Assembly: GCF_003590775.1 (NCBI RefSeq)
Contig: NZ_QYUM01000003.1
Span: forward strand, 560,501-624,500
Length of the DNA stretch: 64,000 bases
Reading direction: 5' to 3'
From: Sphingomonas cavernae
Lineage (GTDB): Bacteria > Pseudomonadota > Alphaproteobacteria > Sphingomonadales > Sphingomonadaceae
Below, piece by piece: positions 46,201 to 54,427 of the stretch. The notes beneath the pieces are model-generated. The model did no database searches. It had not been told where the DNA came from and saw nothing but the letters and a program-made list of their open reading frames with translations. Each line of letters begins with the position of its first letter. The first letter of the stretch is position 1. Both the position numbers and the translations under genes were made by a program.

Positions 46201-46850
46201 CGGGATTGGACGAGCTGACGATCAAGCTCGCGCCCAATCCACGTGCGCGATGAACCGGACGGCACGAGAGTCGCAAAGCTGGCGCGCGACAGGTCAGCGA
46301 GAAGGTCGGGAGACAGGAGCTCCTGCTCGATCCCAAGCAATGTTCGACGAATCCACTGACCGGTGGGATCAGTGTCGAGCACGCGAGCCAGACGAACCCG
46401 CGACCAGATTTCGACCGTGATGCCGAAGGCCGCGCCCAGCGCCACTGCATCCCGCACCAACTGCTCATCGGGCTCCCGGTTGGTGGTGAGAAACAGCGTC
46501 GTCGCAAGACTGGGTGTGCGGCGCCGTTCGTGTGCAACGATCTCTGCGGTCTTAGCGATGTCGCCTAGGCGTGCCTTCTTCTCGCCATTGGATTGAGTGA
46601 GCCATTTCGCCCTTAGGTCGCGCTCAGCAGCGGTAGTGTGGTGGGCGATAACCATGTGAGGTGGCTCCGCATCCCGGACAAAGCCGATATTGTCGACCGG
46701 CGAAGCGCGCGTTTTTCCCGCTGCGTTCACCCCCTGTTGGGAGAGCGCGGCACAGAATGGCTCAGCATGGTGCAAAACGGCGAGCGCAAGTTGCTCGAAC
46801 CGGCCTTCATCGGTGATCTCGGCGAGCGCCTTGGTCGTTCGCGGGTCCAC
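43227..46850 (-). CDS. Mrr-like nuclease-STAND NTPase (downstream member of pair)
   Basis: A 1207-residue three-part protein. An N-terminal restriction-endonuclease-like domain (about residues 1-150) shows Glu in Gly-Arg-Phe-Glu, Asp in Pro-Val-Asp-Asn-Ile and a core strand ending His-His-Thr-Thr where a Lys is usual. A P-loop NTPase follows: Walker A Gly-Glu-Ser-Gly-Ser-Gly-Lys-Thr at 225-232, Walker B Leu-Leu-Leu-Ile-Glu-Asp at 295-300. The last 700 residues are helical, TPR/HEAT-like, and would sense a ligand. I use GTG 46850, four bases after the upstream stop; a TTG at 46889 would overlap it. The architecture is that of Avs/STAND antiviral proteins. Confidence 0.75.
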   Translation of the reverse strand: MDPRTTKALAEITDEGRFEQLALAVLHHAEPFCAALSQQGVNAAGKTRASPVDNIGFVRDAEPPHMVIAHHTTAAERDLRAKWLTQSNGEKKARLGDIAKTAEIVAHERRRTPSLATTLFLTTNREPDEQLVRDAVALGAAFGITVEIWSRVRLARVLDTDPTGQWIRRTLLGIEQELLSPDLLADLSRASFATLVPSGSSRTWIGRELDRQLVQSRQPISFVLGESGSGKTVACLRAMNHWIAGGGFALIIAEDVVEEAASLSGAVMTSLRRLHPSLAESSSAMSLASAARPVLLLIEDINHAVNPSRAIEKVARWAGEATGEENRGSPTWRILCPVWPRVMNGLSEQARRLVEPMLVQPKPFTPEDGIAALEAKAKAVDHPISTAASYALSTALGHDPLLIGLHAFGATSTPDAVISDFVERSLRRCESRTGIPAGELHVALLQMTQQMLQRRRLAPSWNDVTGWSTISPSLHALRQLVAHGEVVRLEGSSARQKVGFRHDRVRDHLLVEAAAALLDADALGDDIVGDPFFAAVFGDLVLSHVGADAFLKRVCRKNPLAIFHALRRAEYGSPARSKLLAVAEQWLAAESNRGYDQRSLRGEIAAVLMEAEGPDIVVLAKALPESTAHSRMARLRNGDLDAGIEDCLKPQFYRAQWRERQIEHAKLRHADTLVVQLASRLQDRAIEGSIREALLNLAGSVADPRLSPAISTSWAADDDRGERLDDYLWAFAFCCISQDAESVLGPVCSAWAALPQTRNGSKPSPRDELAGSGIRWKFERRPPGPAIDYLVERGAHADLSWQIYYLLHAVDHPAAIRFCIRAMAQARERSEQSYFFNFRNGQDHWQRYRDEYGIHMSTDSRALLRTYWQNTAADPHERIAAFDLWASSWGEDDLGHLREWQSDVLLCDRILRHRLERGDTTAIPQLLPKLSSDQRRYWWQFTRTTWSEDLTIALQRALDERSAQIAAEPNLVFDIDHSLFNALIRLPRDTAEAMLLQHWEAVSDSSQFVQAALYVASPLLLERAAQAIAVAPEPAKVLEFLTMHFGIKQQGHPGLTRPEQIMGLEPYFDLIEEKDLDWLAEGCNEVGWFELRRRLFDPRLPDSRNCWNEARLPRLFDRLTADMHFVSHEIEAVLEAGVAWETIATALREWVTQAPSEDALRLAGEILQEHSRRVDLDIMSAWCGQENEATRAVIANTVFAVRHRTAD

Positions 46851-46854
46851 GGGA

Positions 46855-49800
46855 TTAAGCGACCTTGCCCGGTTGGTGCCCGAGTGCAAGCCAGGCCGGC
46901 TGTGCAGCGGTCGGCCACGCGCTGGCGCAATCGATATCCGGATGGTTGGGCTCGGTCATCGGTTTACCGTAGCGGTCGCGCAGATGATCGACCGCCTGGA
47001 GGCACGATCGAATATGCGCAGCTTCTGGATTTGCAAGTAGTTGATGAAATGCAGCTTGCCTGAATTTCGGCAGCGGCGCCCCTTCCAATTCAAAGGCGTC
47101 GGTAATCCCTTCGACGGCCAGGCGCGACACCGCGGCGTGTTCGAGTCGATCGACCAGTACCCGAGCGATCACGTCGCCCGAGGGAGCGGCCGCATACGAC
47201 AAGAGCACCATGGCTTCGCCCTCGTCCATCGTTTGCGCAATCGCGTCGGCAATCGCCGCACGCTTGCCCGGATGCTCGATATTCCCGAGCAGGCTAATAG
47301 CCCGCGTCCGCGCCTCCGTTGAACGCGCCAAGGCGGTCGCCAGCGCAGTGCGCAAAGCAAAGGAGTCGCGCCAGGTCTTCGGATCTTCGGGTGCGCCGAT
47401 CACGGCATCGAATAGGGCGTTGGCAGCTTCAGCGCTGCCTATCCGCGTCATCGCCTCCGGCCAGCCATCGCGGATAAGTTCTGGCGATCGCTGTATGAGC
47501 TCGATCAGCGCTCCGACTGCGGTTGGGGAAATCGAGTGGCCGATGGCAAAAACCAGGTTCCGCAGACGGTATTGCCGCCGCATCTCGACCGGGAGCTCGT
47601 CGAATACGGGGAGCACGGCTCGCACATCGTCGGAGAAGGCGATGAGGCGAAACCAATCCTCTATTCGCCAATAGTCATTGTCATGAACCCATTTCATTGC
47701 CGCGAGCGCCACAGCGGCAGCAGCAATCCCGTGACGAACGATATGCGCCGGCAGCGCTTCCCCGCGCTCGGAAAAGGCCTTGCAGAAATCGCGCAGCAAG
47801 CCGTTATCCTTGCCGGCTTCGATCAGCGCCACGAGGGCCGGGCCGCGATCGCCATAGTTCATCAGCGTCACCGGACCCGCTAACTGAAACGCGCGCGTAA
47901 TCGCATCAGCGGTTCCCTCCGCGACCAGCGCCTCGATCCGGTCGATGATCTTCGCGGCGATGGGATGAGGTGGACTGGCGCGCCGTTCGATCAATCGGGC
48001 CCGCCGTGTGCCAAGATCGTCCAATTTGGGGCCCATCGGGCCGCGTGGCGCCGGATCGATCTCGAGCAGCTGTCCAAGCACGATCGCCGCATCATGTTCG
48101 AATGTCGGGTCATCGATGCGTGTTGTCATTGCGTCGATCACGGCGTCGCCACCGATCCCAAGCATCGCGCCGCGATATTGATTATCGTAGCCCATAAACG
48201 CTTCGCTGGCGCGAGTTCCGTGCGGGTTGACGGCGTACTCGGCACGTTCAGCAGTCTGTCGCGTTCGATCGCGATCCCACAACGACATCAATGGCAGCAA
48301 TAAGGCTTCGCTTCCTATCCGCCCGATCAGCCTGGCGAGCTCGGCGAGGTCCCAGCGCGGGAGTTGGTCACCTGAGCCCAGCAGCAAGGCGACCCAGTCT
48401 TGCGCCCGCTCGATCAAAACATCTTTGTGGGCGATAGGAATTGCAAACGCGCGCTCCTCGTCGCGTCCGCGCCAATCGGCCAACATCGATGCCAGGATCG
48501 CCGCCTGCGCCGCGCTTTGCGCAGGGCGAGACAAGACATCGGTAATCAAGAGATCGAGACGGACGCTGCGCAGCACATCGCGCACTTCCTGGGTATCCGG
48601 GCGGCGTAGCGCCCCCCGGTCGCCGGCGCAGCCCATCATGTGATCGATCAGCGAAGCGACGCAATCACGCCCCAGAAGCTGCGCGGCGATTTGACGGCGG
48701 TAGTAATTCTCGTCCTTTGATTTGGCGATGACGAGCAGCTGCGCCTGCTCAGCCGGCTCGACGCCATCTAGATAGGCATCCACGGGATAAGGAAGGGGAT
48801 CGCCGTTTAGCAGACGGGCAAGCAGTATCGATTGGAAGAGCGCCGGAAACCGCGCGAACAGCTTTTCTTCCAGCTGATGGCTAGCCCAGTGATTGTCGGT
48901 CTTGAGATCGAGTGCCACATTGACGATCTGCGTTGGTGGCGCACAGTCGAACTCAAGTGCAAGATGTGTCCATTCGAAGCCTTCGGCGTGATCGAACCGG
49001 TCTCGGCGATAGCTCTGCCAGCGCTCGCGATGCGCCGAAGTCAGGCATTCCGGCTCACGGCCCCGAGCCAGCTCTACCCACATTTTGTCGGGCAAGCTTT
49101 CAAGCAGGCCTTCGAGCCGGGTCCGCTCATCCCGGAAATCGAGATAGTCGATGACGCCGGCAACAACATTGGCGCTGGGATCGGTTGCCGCGGCACGAAG
49201 CGCGAGCGCCAAACTCGCGTTGTCGCCTTGCTCAACGAGATCGATCAGCAGCACGCGGCGTGTCTGATCCTTGAGTGCGGGGAAGCGCAGCGCCCACTGC
49301 GACTCAAGCGCGCTGATGGGAAAGCTTCGTCCCGTGCGATGCAGGTCGAACGCCAGCTCACCGCTTTTTTCAAGCGCGGCCCATAATGTCGCGCCGAACT
49401 GCCCAAGGCCGGTTGCGAGCATGAAGGGTATCGCGCGCGATGAATCTTCACCTTTCCAGCGCTCGGCGAACGCGATGATAGCCTCGTCGAGGCTCCGGCC
49501 GACACATTCTCGCGATAGGCGAAACATATCTGCCGCGAGAAACGGTTCGATCCCGAGCGTCGTCAGTATGAGCGCCCGCAATGGCACCGCAGCGGCCTTT
49601 GACCGGGCGACGCGTTCGACAGCAAACAGAACGGCGACCGCCCAGAAGGGGGCGTTGATCACCTTGCTCAGAGACTCGTTGATCAGGCCTTCCTGTTGGG
49701 ACTCGATCATCCTCGCCACGCGAAACGAGGCGAACCACTCCTGAATCAGCTGATGCTGCAGTCCGATCGTTCGTTCGCCGGGAGCCCCTATGCCGACCAG

Positions 49801-51636
49801 CAAGTGATGGCTGACAAGCAGGTCGAGCACCGTCTGAGGTGATGCCGGCTGGGTCAGGAACTGCTGTGCGCGGAGGTTGCTCGCCACGGCCGCTATCGTG
49901 GGAAGCAGGGTCTCTTCTGGACAGAAAGTAGTCCCGGCATTCATTAGCTCTTCGGCGATCGCCTGCAGAAAGATGCGATGTTGACCGTCAAGCGCCACAC
50001 GCAGCTGCTCGCGCCGCGCCGGGGTCCCACCGGCCTCAGCCACCAGACGGGCGATAACGGTCTCGCGATCGGTCGGCAGTGTTCCGCTCGCACCCTGCCG
50101 CAGGATCGCAGCGAGAAAGAGAGGCGTGCGCAAAAGTGGACGTAGCGTCGGGACGGAGCGCGCACGCCCGATCAGATCATGGCCGGCAGGACCTACCAAA
50201 CGTGCGGCCACGTCGAGCTGTCGATCGCGATCGAAGGGGAGCACCTCGAGAGTGGCTGCCGGCGAAAACGGAGCGGCCGTCCCCGTCCGAGTCGCGATCA
50301 CCAGCGGCATCGAGGGATAGTCACGCCGCAGGGCGTCGAGTTCAGCCCACGCCCATTGCCGCTGTTCAGGGTTAAGCTCGTTCCAGCCGTCCAGCAAGAG
50401 AATGAGCTGCGCGGCGTTCGCCAGAGTGGCAAAGCCGCCTTCTGACAGCGCGGCAAAGCTTCCCTTACCGCACAGCTGCGACACGATCGAGTCGCCGCGC
50501 AGTGCCAGATAGGGTAGGCTCCGCACGATCGGGACAATGTCGGGCTGCACGAGCAGCATGACCGCGATTTGCTGCAAAGCACTCGTCTTGCCGGCGCCCG
50601 GCTCGCCGACGAGGATGACGGAGCGGGCCGCGCGCAACTCGGCTTCGACCTCAGTGAGCTGGACAATTCTCTCGGGTGCATCGGCTTTAGCGGCATCGCG
50701 TGTGCCGAAAACCGGATCGATCAGCTGTGCTTGGTCGCGCTCACGAAACGCTGCGAGTTCCGGCTCGGCGCCACGACGCCCGGCCTGTAATGCCTCGACG
50801 GCCTGATCCGGCAGCGCCGCTAGGCGGGTGCCGAAGCGATCGCGCAGGAGCGAAACCGTCTGCACACTATCGAGGCGCACGGCGCGGACGTTGAGCTGTT
50901 TGGCGAGGGCCTCGAGGATCGCGAAAATCTGGGTCGGATTGGCGCCGTCGGACGGTGCGACCTGGCGAAGCTGGTCGATCGCACGGAGGCGATCGGCTCC
51001 ACGATCGCTGGTCGCTTCCAGGCGGCCGAGCACAAAGTTGCGCCAGAAGAAATGCATGTCCTCCGCCGTCGGGGCAGAGCCGAGCTCCCTCGTTAGGATC
51101 ACCTTCACCGTCTCGTGAGCCTTACGTTCCGCCAGCCCCATCTGATCTGCGACGGCTGCAGTGAAGGCCGCCGGATCGGCCTCTAGACGGGCCTGGTCGC
51201 TGAGCTTTTGGCACGCATAGTGATTGGCTGCGGCAAGGATCTCGCTCAACCCGCCGGCAAGGTCGCGGCCGTCGACAAAGTCCGGCAGTTTCATGGTCGT
51301 CCAGGCTTCGGCCACGATCTGGGCAAAGTCTGTGTCCTCGCCTTTAGAGATGGCGAGGCTTCGCTTCAGCTGGAGGTCGAGCGTGCCGCAGCGGCCGGCA
51401 TCGTCTTCCCATTCAAGCACGACATCGTCGAGTGGCCGTCCAAGCGCCTTTTGCTGTACCGCGACACTGGTCACAATGCCCGGGCAGCCCGGCGCATGCG
51501 ATCGGGTCAGAAGCGCCGCAAGATAGGCCGCGATGCAGGCATGCTCATAGCTTGTGCCGACGCCGCCAGTCGCTTCCGGCGAGGCTGCGCGGCCCGTCGA
51601 AACGGCGTCCGACGCATCGTCGGAGAGCGCGTCCAT
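46855..51636 (-). CDS. Cap4/PD-(D/E)XK-like nuclease-NACHT NTPase (upstream member of pair)
   Basis: A 1593-residue protein. Residues 25-120 look like a PD-(D/E)XK nuclease: Glu in Ser-Tyr-Glu-His near 32, Asp-Asp at 70-71, Gln-Leu-Lys at 89-91. A NACHT-type NTPase follows: Walker A Gly-Glu-Pro-Gly-Ala-Gly-Lys-Thr at 344-351, Walker B Leu-Leu-Leu-Asp-Gly-Trp-Asn-Glu at 413-420. About 1000 residues of alpha-helical repeats form the C-terminal sensor. The ATG at 51636 overlaps the stop of a small upstream ORF (TAATG), which supports that start over GTG 51708. It resembles bacterial NACHT/Avs defence proteins. Confidence 0.78.
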   Translation of the reverse strand: MDALSDDASDAVSTGRAASPEATGGVGTSYEHACIAAYLAALLTRSHAPGCPGIVTSVAVQQKALGRPLDDVVLEWEDDAGRCGTLDLQLKRSLAISKGEDTDFAQIVAEAWTTMKLPDFVDGRDLAGGLSEILAAANHYACQKLSDQARLEADPAAFTAAVADQMGLAERKAHETVKVILTRELGSAPTAEDMHFFWRNFVLGRLEATSDRGADRLRAIDQLRQVAPSDGANPTQIFAILEALAKQLNVRAVRLDSVQTVSLLRDRFGTRLAALPDQAVEALQAGRRGAEPELAAFRERDQAQLIDPVFGTRDAAKADAPERIVQLTEVEAELRAARSVILVGEPGAGKTSALQQIAVMLLVQPDIVPIVRSLPYLALRGDSIVSQLCGKGSFAALSEGGFATLANAAQLILLLDGWNELNPEQRQWAWAELDALRRDYPSMPLVIATRTGTAAPFSPAATLEVLPFDRDRQLDVAARLVGPAGHDLIGRARSVPTLRPLLRTPLFLAAILRQGASGTLPTDRETVIARLVAEAGGTPARREQLRVALDGQHRIFLQAIAEELMNAGTTFCPEETLLPTIAAVASNLRAQQFLTQPASPQTVLDLLVSHHLLVGIGAPGERTIGLQHQLIQEWFASFRVARMIESQQEGLINESLSKVINAPFWAVAVLFAVERVARSKAAAVPLRALILTTLGIEPFLAADMFRLSRECVGRSLDEAIIAFAERWKGEDSSRAIPFMLATGLGQFGATLWAALEKSGELAFDLHRTGRSFPISALESQWALRFPALKDQTRRVLLIDLVEQGDNASLALALRAAATDPSANVVAGVIDYLDFRDERTRLEGLLESLPDKMWVELARGREPECLTSAHRERWQSYRRDRFDHAEGFEWTHLALEFDCAPPTQIVNVALDLKTDNHWASHQLEEKLFARFPALFQSILLARLLNGDPLPYPVDAYLDGVEPAEQAQLLVIAKSKDENYYRRQIAAQLLGRDCVASLIDHMMGCAGDRGALRRPDTQEVRDVLRSVRLDLLITDVLSRPAQSAAQAAILASMLADWRGRDEERAFAIPIAHKDVLIERAQDWVALLLGSGDQLPRWDLAELARLIGRIGSEALLLPLMSLWDRDRTRQTAERAEYAVNPHGTRASEAFMGYDNQYRGAMLGIGGDAVIDAMTTRIDDPTFEHDAAIVLGQLLEIDPAPRGPMGPKLDDLGTRRARLIERRASPPHPIAAKIIDRIEALVAEGTADAITRAFQLAGPVTLMNYGDRGPALVALIEAGKDNGLLRDFCKAFSERGEALPAHIVRHGIAAAAVALAAMKWVHDNDYWRIEDWFRLIAFSDDVRAVLPVFDELPVEMRRQYRLRNLVFAIGHSISPTAVGALIELIQRSPELIRDGWPEAMTRIGSAEAANALFDAVIGAPEDPKTWRDSFALRTALATALARSTEARTRAISLLGNIEHPGKRAAIADAIAQTMDEGEAMVLLSYAAAPSGDVIARVLVDRLEHAAVSRLAVEGITDAFELEGAPLPKFRQAAFHQLLANPEAAHIRSCLQAVDHLRDRYGKPMTEPNHPDIDCASAWPTAAQPAWLALGHQPGKVA

Positions 51637-51830
51637 TATGCCGTGCCAGCTAGCAGATGGTCGACCAATGCCTGAGCCTGGTCGCTCAGCCGCGCTCCGG
51701 AAACGCACGGACGGCGTCGAAACATGGAGGCTGGACGATCAACTGGATTTGGGCGGCTAACCAAGGCATCCTCAATTGCCGAGTTGGGTGTGCTAAGTGT
51801 CCGGTATTGGACGGGAGCGGGCACGCGCAC
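51636..51830 (-). CDS. Small ORF translationally coupled to NACHT NTPase
   Basis: A 64-residue reading with GTG start at 51830, five bases after the stop of the next small gene, and a TAA that shares its last base region with the NTPase ATG. The C-terminal half (Arg-Leu-Ser-Asp-Gln-Ala-Gln-Ala-Leu-Val-Asp-His-Leu) is amphipathic helix. Coupling at both ends argues that it is translated; no domain is recognised. Confidence 0.45.
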   Translation of the reverse strand: MRVPAPVQYRTLSTPNSAIEDALVSRPNPVDRPASMFRRRPCVSGARLSDQAQALVDHLLAGTA

Positions 51831-51834
51831 GCCC

Positions 51835-52053
51835 TCAGGCGACCTGCTCGTATCCAGTGGCACGCAGCATTTCGGCTGGGTCCGCCACCTCGCCATGAAG
51901 GGTGACATAGATCCAGAGCGCGGCATCCTCCTCTCGAACGTCGACATCCGGTGAACCCGGCTGATTGATGTTGCCGAACCTGGGGCAGCCCTTTGCCGTC
52001 TCCTCATCTGAGAAGCGATCGTCGAATCGTCGGCGGTAAGCATGTGTCGTCAT
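51835..52053 (-). CDS. Small acidic hypothetical protein at head of NTPase operon
   Basis: A 72-residue protein, acidic, with Phe-Ser-Asp-Glu-Glu-Thr, Asp-Val-Asp-Val-Arg-Glu-Glu-Asp and Leu-Trp-Ile-Tyr-Val-Thr-Leu-His-Gly. Codon choice looks coding. It begins the minus-strand run that leads into the two giant NTPases and may be a regulator or cofactor of them; this rests on position only. Confidence 0.55.
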   Translation of the reverse strand: MTTHAYRRRFDDRFSDEETAKGCPRFGNINQPGSPDVDVREEDAALWIYVTLHGEVADPAEMLRATGYEQVA

Positions 52054-52662
52054 GCATTCATCCTATGCGACCGCGCGACTCTGGCAAGCAATGGTAGCGT
52101 CGCACATCAGCTGAGCATCTGGATTACAACCTCGTGTTTTGGCCCACGACAGGAAAGGCTTGAGCCACGGTCATCTAGACGGGTGAGTGAAAGTCAGCTT
52201 TATGACCGCTGGATTCCGAAACCGGCCTGACAGAAAGCGGCCATCAGCCGTCGGGCAACACCTGAACGAATGGAAGATTCGGGCAGCGAGATTTCGGTCC
52301 GGAACGTCCGAAATAGCGGCCCAAGCAGTCACCGACAGGGCGGATGAACCTACGGCAGCAATTGGTGACGTCGAAATGGCAACTGAATATCGGCAAAGTC
52401 GGCGAAGGGGGTCAAGCAAGTTTGCCGTGACCGATCCCACTGCATCGCGCGAACTGTGCCGTCTGAATGAATTTTTGACGTTTTTGGAAGCCGACACTTC
52501 CATCGCGCCCGACAGCCACACTTCCGGCGTGAGCTGGGACCCACCCTCAGTTCGCCGCCATAGAAGCGAAAAGTGATTTTGGCGTGAGCGGATGTTTAGA
52601 CCTTCGCGACACCCGCCAACCTAGATTGCGTTTATTATCAGGTTCGACAGGTAAACGATGCG
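52054..52662. other. Divergent intergenic region between NTPase operon and HEPN gene
   Basis: About 600 bp holding the promoters of both sides. A plus-strand reading at 52187-52576 is open but low in complexity and rich in Arg/Ser; I do not accept it as a gene. Confidence 0.4.
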
Positions 52663-54018
52663 ATGAACAAGCGTGCAAGCATGGAGCAGAAGCTAGCCGA
52701 GATCGTGCGCTTCTGCCACGACAAGGTGAAGGAGCTACGCTCAACTGATCCCAATGACATCCCACTGCGTGATCGTATGGCGCATTTCGCGCCTATCTCA
52801 GACCGGTCAGGCGAAACCTATGTTGAAGTGGGCATGGAAGCTCGAATCCGAATCCAGGAATGGTGCTTCGAATATCTCAAGCGCCGTGCTTGGACTCATC
52901 TCATTAGCGTGTCGCAGTGCGCCGACCGCGTCGAAGAGGCGATCGCTTTCCGGTTCTTCAAAACCAGACGAGTGGCTGAAATCGGTGCGATCGCCAAGCT
53001 GGTCTCGGCGCTAGACAAGTCGATCCAGGCGGACGTGAAACCGCATCGCTATCTCTGGCTCTGCCACATCTGCTTCGGCACCAACCCTGGCGAATTTTGC
53101 ATCGGCACGGTTCGATTCCGGCCGACCGCCTTGTGCGGCAGTGAAGTCGAAGCCGCGATAGGATCATGGCGATCACCGGTCGAGGAAGGTTTTCGCGCTC
53201 GCGTCGAAGAGCACTACCGTTCATTTGGCTGGATTGCTGACGTCACAGTCGAGACTGCTGATCGGGCGGCTGCGAAACGGATGTCACTTTTGGCCGCCCA
53301 GACGGCGCTAACAGTCATCAAACTGTTTCTGTCGGATGGAGGAAGCGAAAGCCGCATTCGCATGGCTGAACAGCCAAATTACCTGCTCGACCGCGCAGAG
53401 CTCTACTTCATTGGCCCGGAGCCACATCTGACATGGCATCAAGATGGTGGCCAGGCTTCGTTCGCAGAGACGTGGTGGGAGAATCTCAACCAAGGGGATA
53501 ACGCCATTCGGCTGCGCGCGCTCGACCGCGTCGTCTGCGCGGTGAGCAGGCCTCAAGAGCAGACCTTTCTCAAACTCAAATATCTGAACGCGTTGCGCTG
53601 GTTCAATGATGCTTCAATCGATGTATATGCTGGCTCCCGGATTGCGAAATTCGTGACCGTCCTTGAAACGCTGACCGGTTGCAATGAGCGAGATCAACTG
53701 GCCGAAGCGGTCGGTGATCGAGTTGCCTATATGTTAGCCGGCTGGCCGGATGAAGGTACGCCGGAAGACATCCGCACGAAGGTCAAACGTATTTACGTCG
53801 TGCGCTCCGAGCTTCTGCACGGGGTGCGAGATCCGATCGGTCTCGAGCTCGGCCGCATTGCCGTCGATGCCGCGCATGTCGCGCATATGACGCTCGTCGC
53901 CTTCCTTGATCTCATGATTCATATCGGCGTCGACCGCGATGACTATGACCATGCCAAACTAATCAGGGACTTTGCCATTACTAAGGGCAACGTCCAGAGG
54001 ATGGCCGGTGGTGTGTGA
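52663..54018 (+). CDS. HEPN-domain protein, ApeA-like candidate abortive-infection RNase
   Basis: A 451-residue protein. The C-terminal third is helical and contains Arg-Ser-Glu-Leu-Leu-His (R381-x4-H386), the catalytic R-x4-H signature of HEPN ribonucleases, within Val-Val-Arg-Ser-Glu-Leu-Leu-His-Gly. The N-terminal two thirds have no recognised domain. This layout recalls ApeA and other single-gene HEPN defence proteins that cut tRNA or mRNA on infection. It stands divergent from the NTPase operon. RNase activity is inferred from the motif. Confidence 0.6.
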   Translation: MNKRASMEQKLAEIVRFCHDKVKELRSTDPNDIPLRDRMAHFAPISDRSGETYVEVGMEARIRIQEWCFEYLKRRAWTHLISVSQCADRVEEAIAFRFFKTRRVAEIGAIAKLVSALDKSIQADVKPHRYLWLCHICFGTNPGEFCIGTVRFRPTALCGSEVEAAIGSWRSPVEEGFRARVEEHYRSFGWIADVTVETADRAAAKRMSLLAAQTALTVIKLFLSDGGSESRIRMAEQPNYLLDRAELYFIGPEPHLTWHQDGGQASFAETWWENLNQGDNAIRLRALDRVVCAVSRPQEQTFLKLKYLNALRWFNDASIDVYAGSRIAKFVTVLETLTGCNERDQLAEAVGDRVAYMLAGWPDEGTPEDIRTKVKRIYVVRSELLHGVRDPIGLELGRIAVDAAHVAHMTLVAFLDLMIHIGVDRDDYDHAKLIRDFAITKGNVQRMAGGV

Positions 54019-54427
54019 GCAACTGATTTTACCAGGAGTGGCCGTTCGATAACCGCCCGGCGAATGACGAGCCTTGGTCGCATCCGGACTGGCGGGTCTT
54101 GGCGTGCGGCGCCAATTGGCGCGGGGTAGCCACATGCTCGGTGGCGCCAGCAAGTCGGGCGTTCGGTTTGACGTGGGCGTGATCCGAAAGCCGCCATTCG
54201 CCCGGCACCCATGCCATAGCTCAAGTTGGCCGGGGAGCGGTCGCGCTGGACCGCCGGGGTCGTGAGAAAGTGGACCGTCTGGGATTGGGATCGGTGAATT
54301 CGGGCCCGAACGGCGGCCATGTCGGGGTTGCCGGGTTCCTCTTCGAGGACGTAGAGCCGGACGCGATCCGATCTCGGTGCCTTTTACTGGATTCAGGAAG
54401 TCTTCAGCGTAAACGCCAGCCCACTCG
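54019..54427. other. Intergenic region, no gene seen
   Basis: A 409-bp gap between convergent genes. Several frames stay open by chance but none has a ribosome site or recognisable residues. Confidence 0.4.

Noticed and set aside
52187-52576. 129-codon plus-strand reading between the NTPase operon and the HEPN gene
   Set aside because: No ribosome site, low-complexity residues and no domain.
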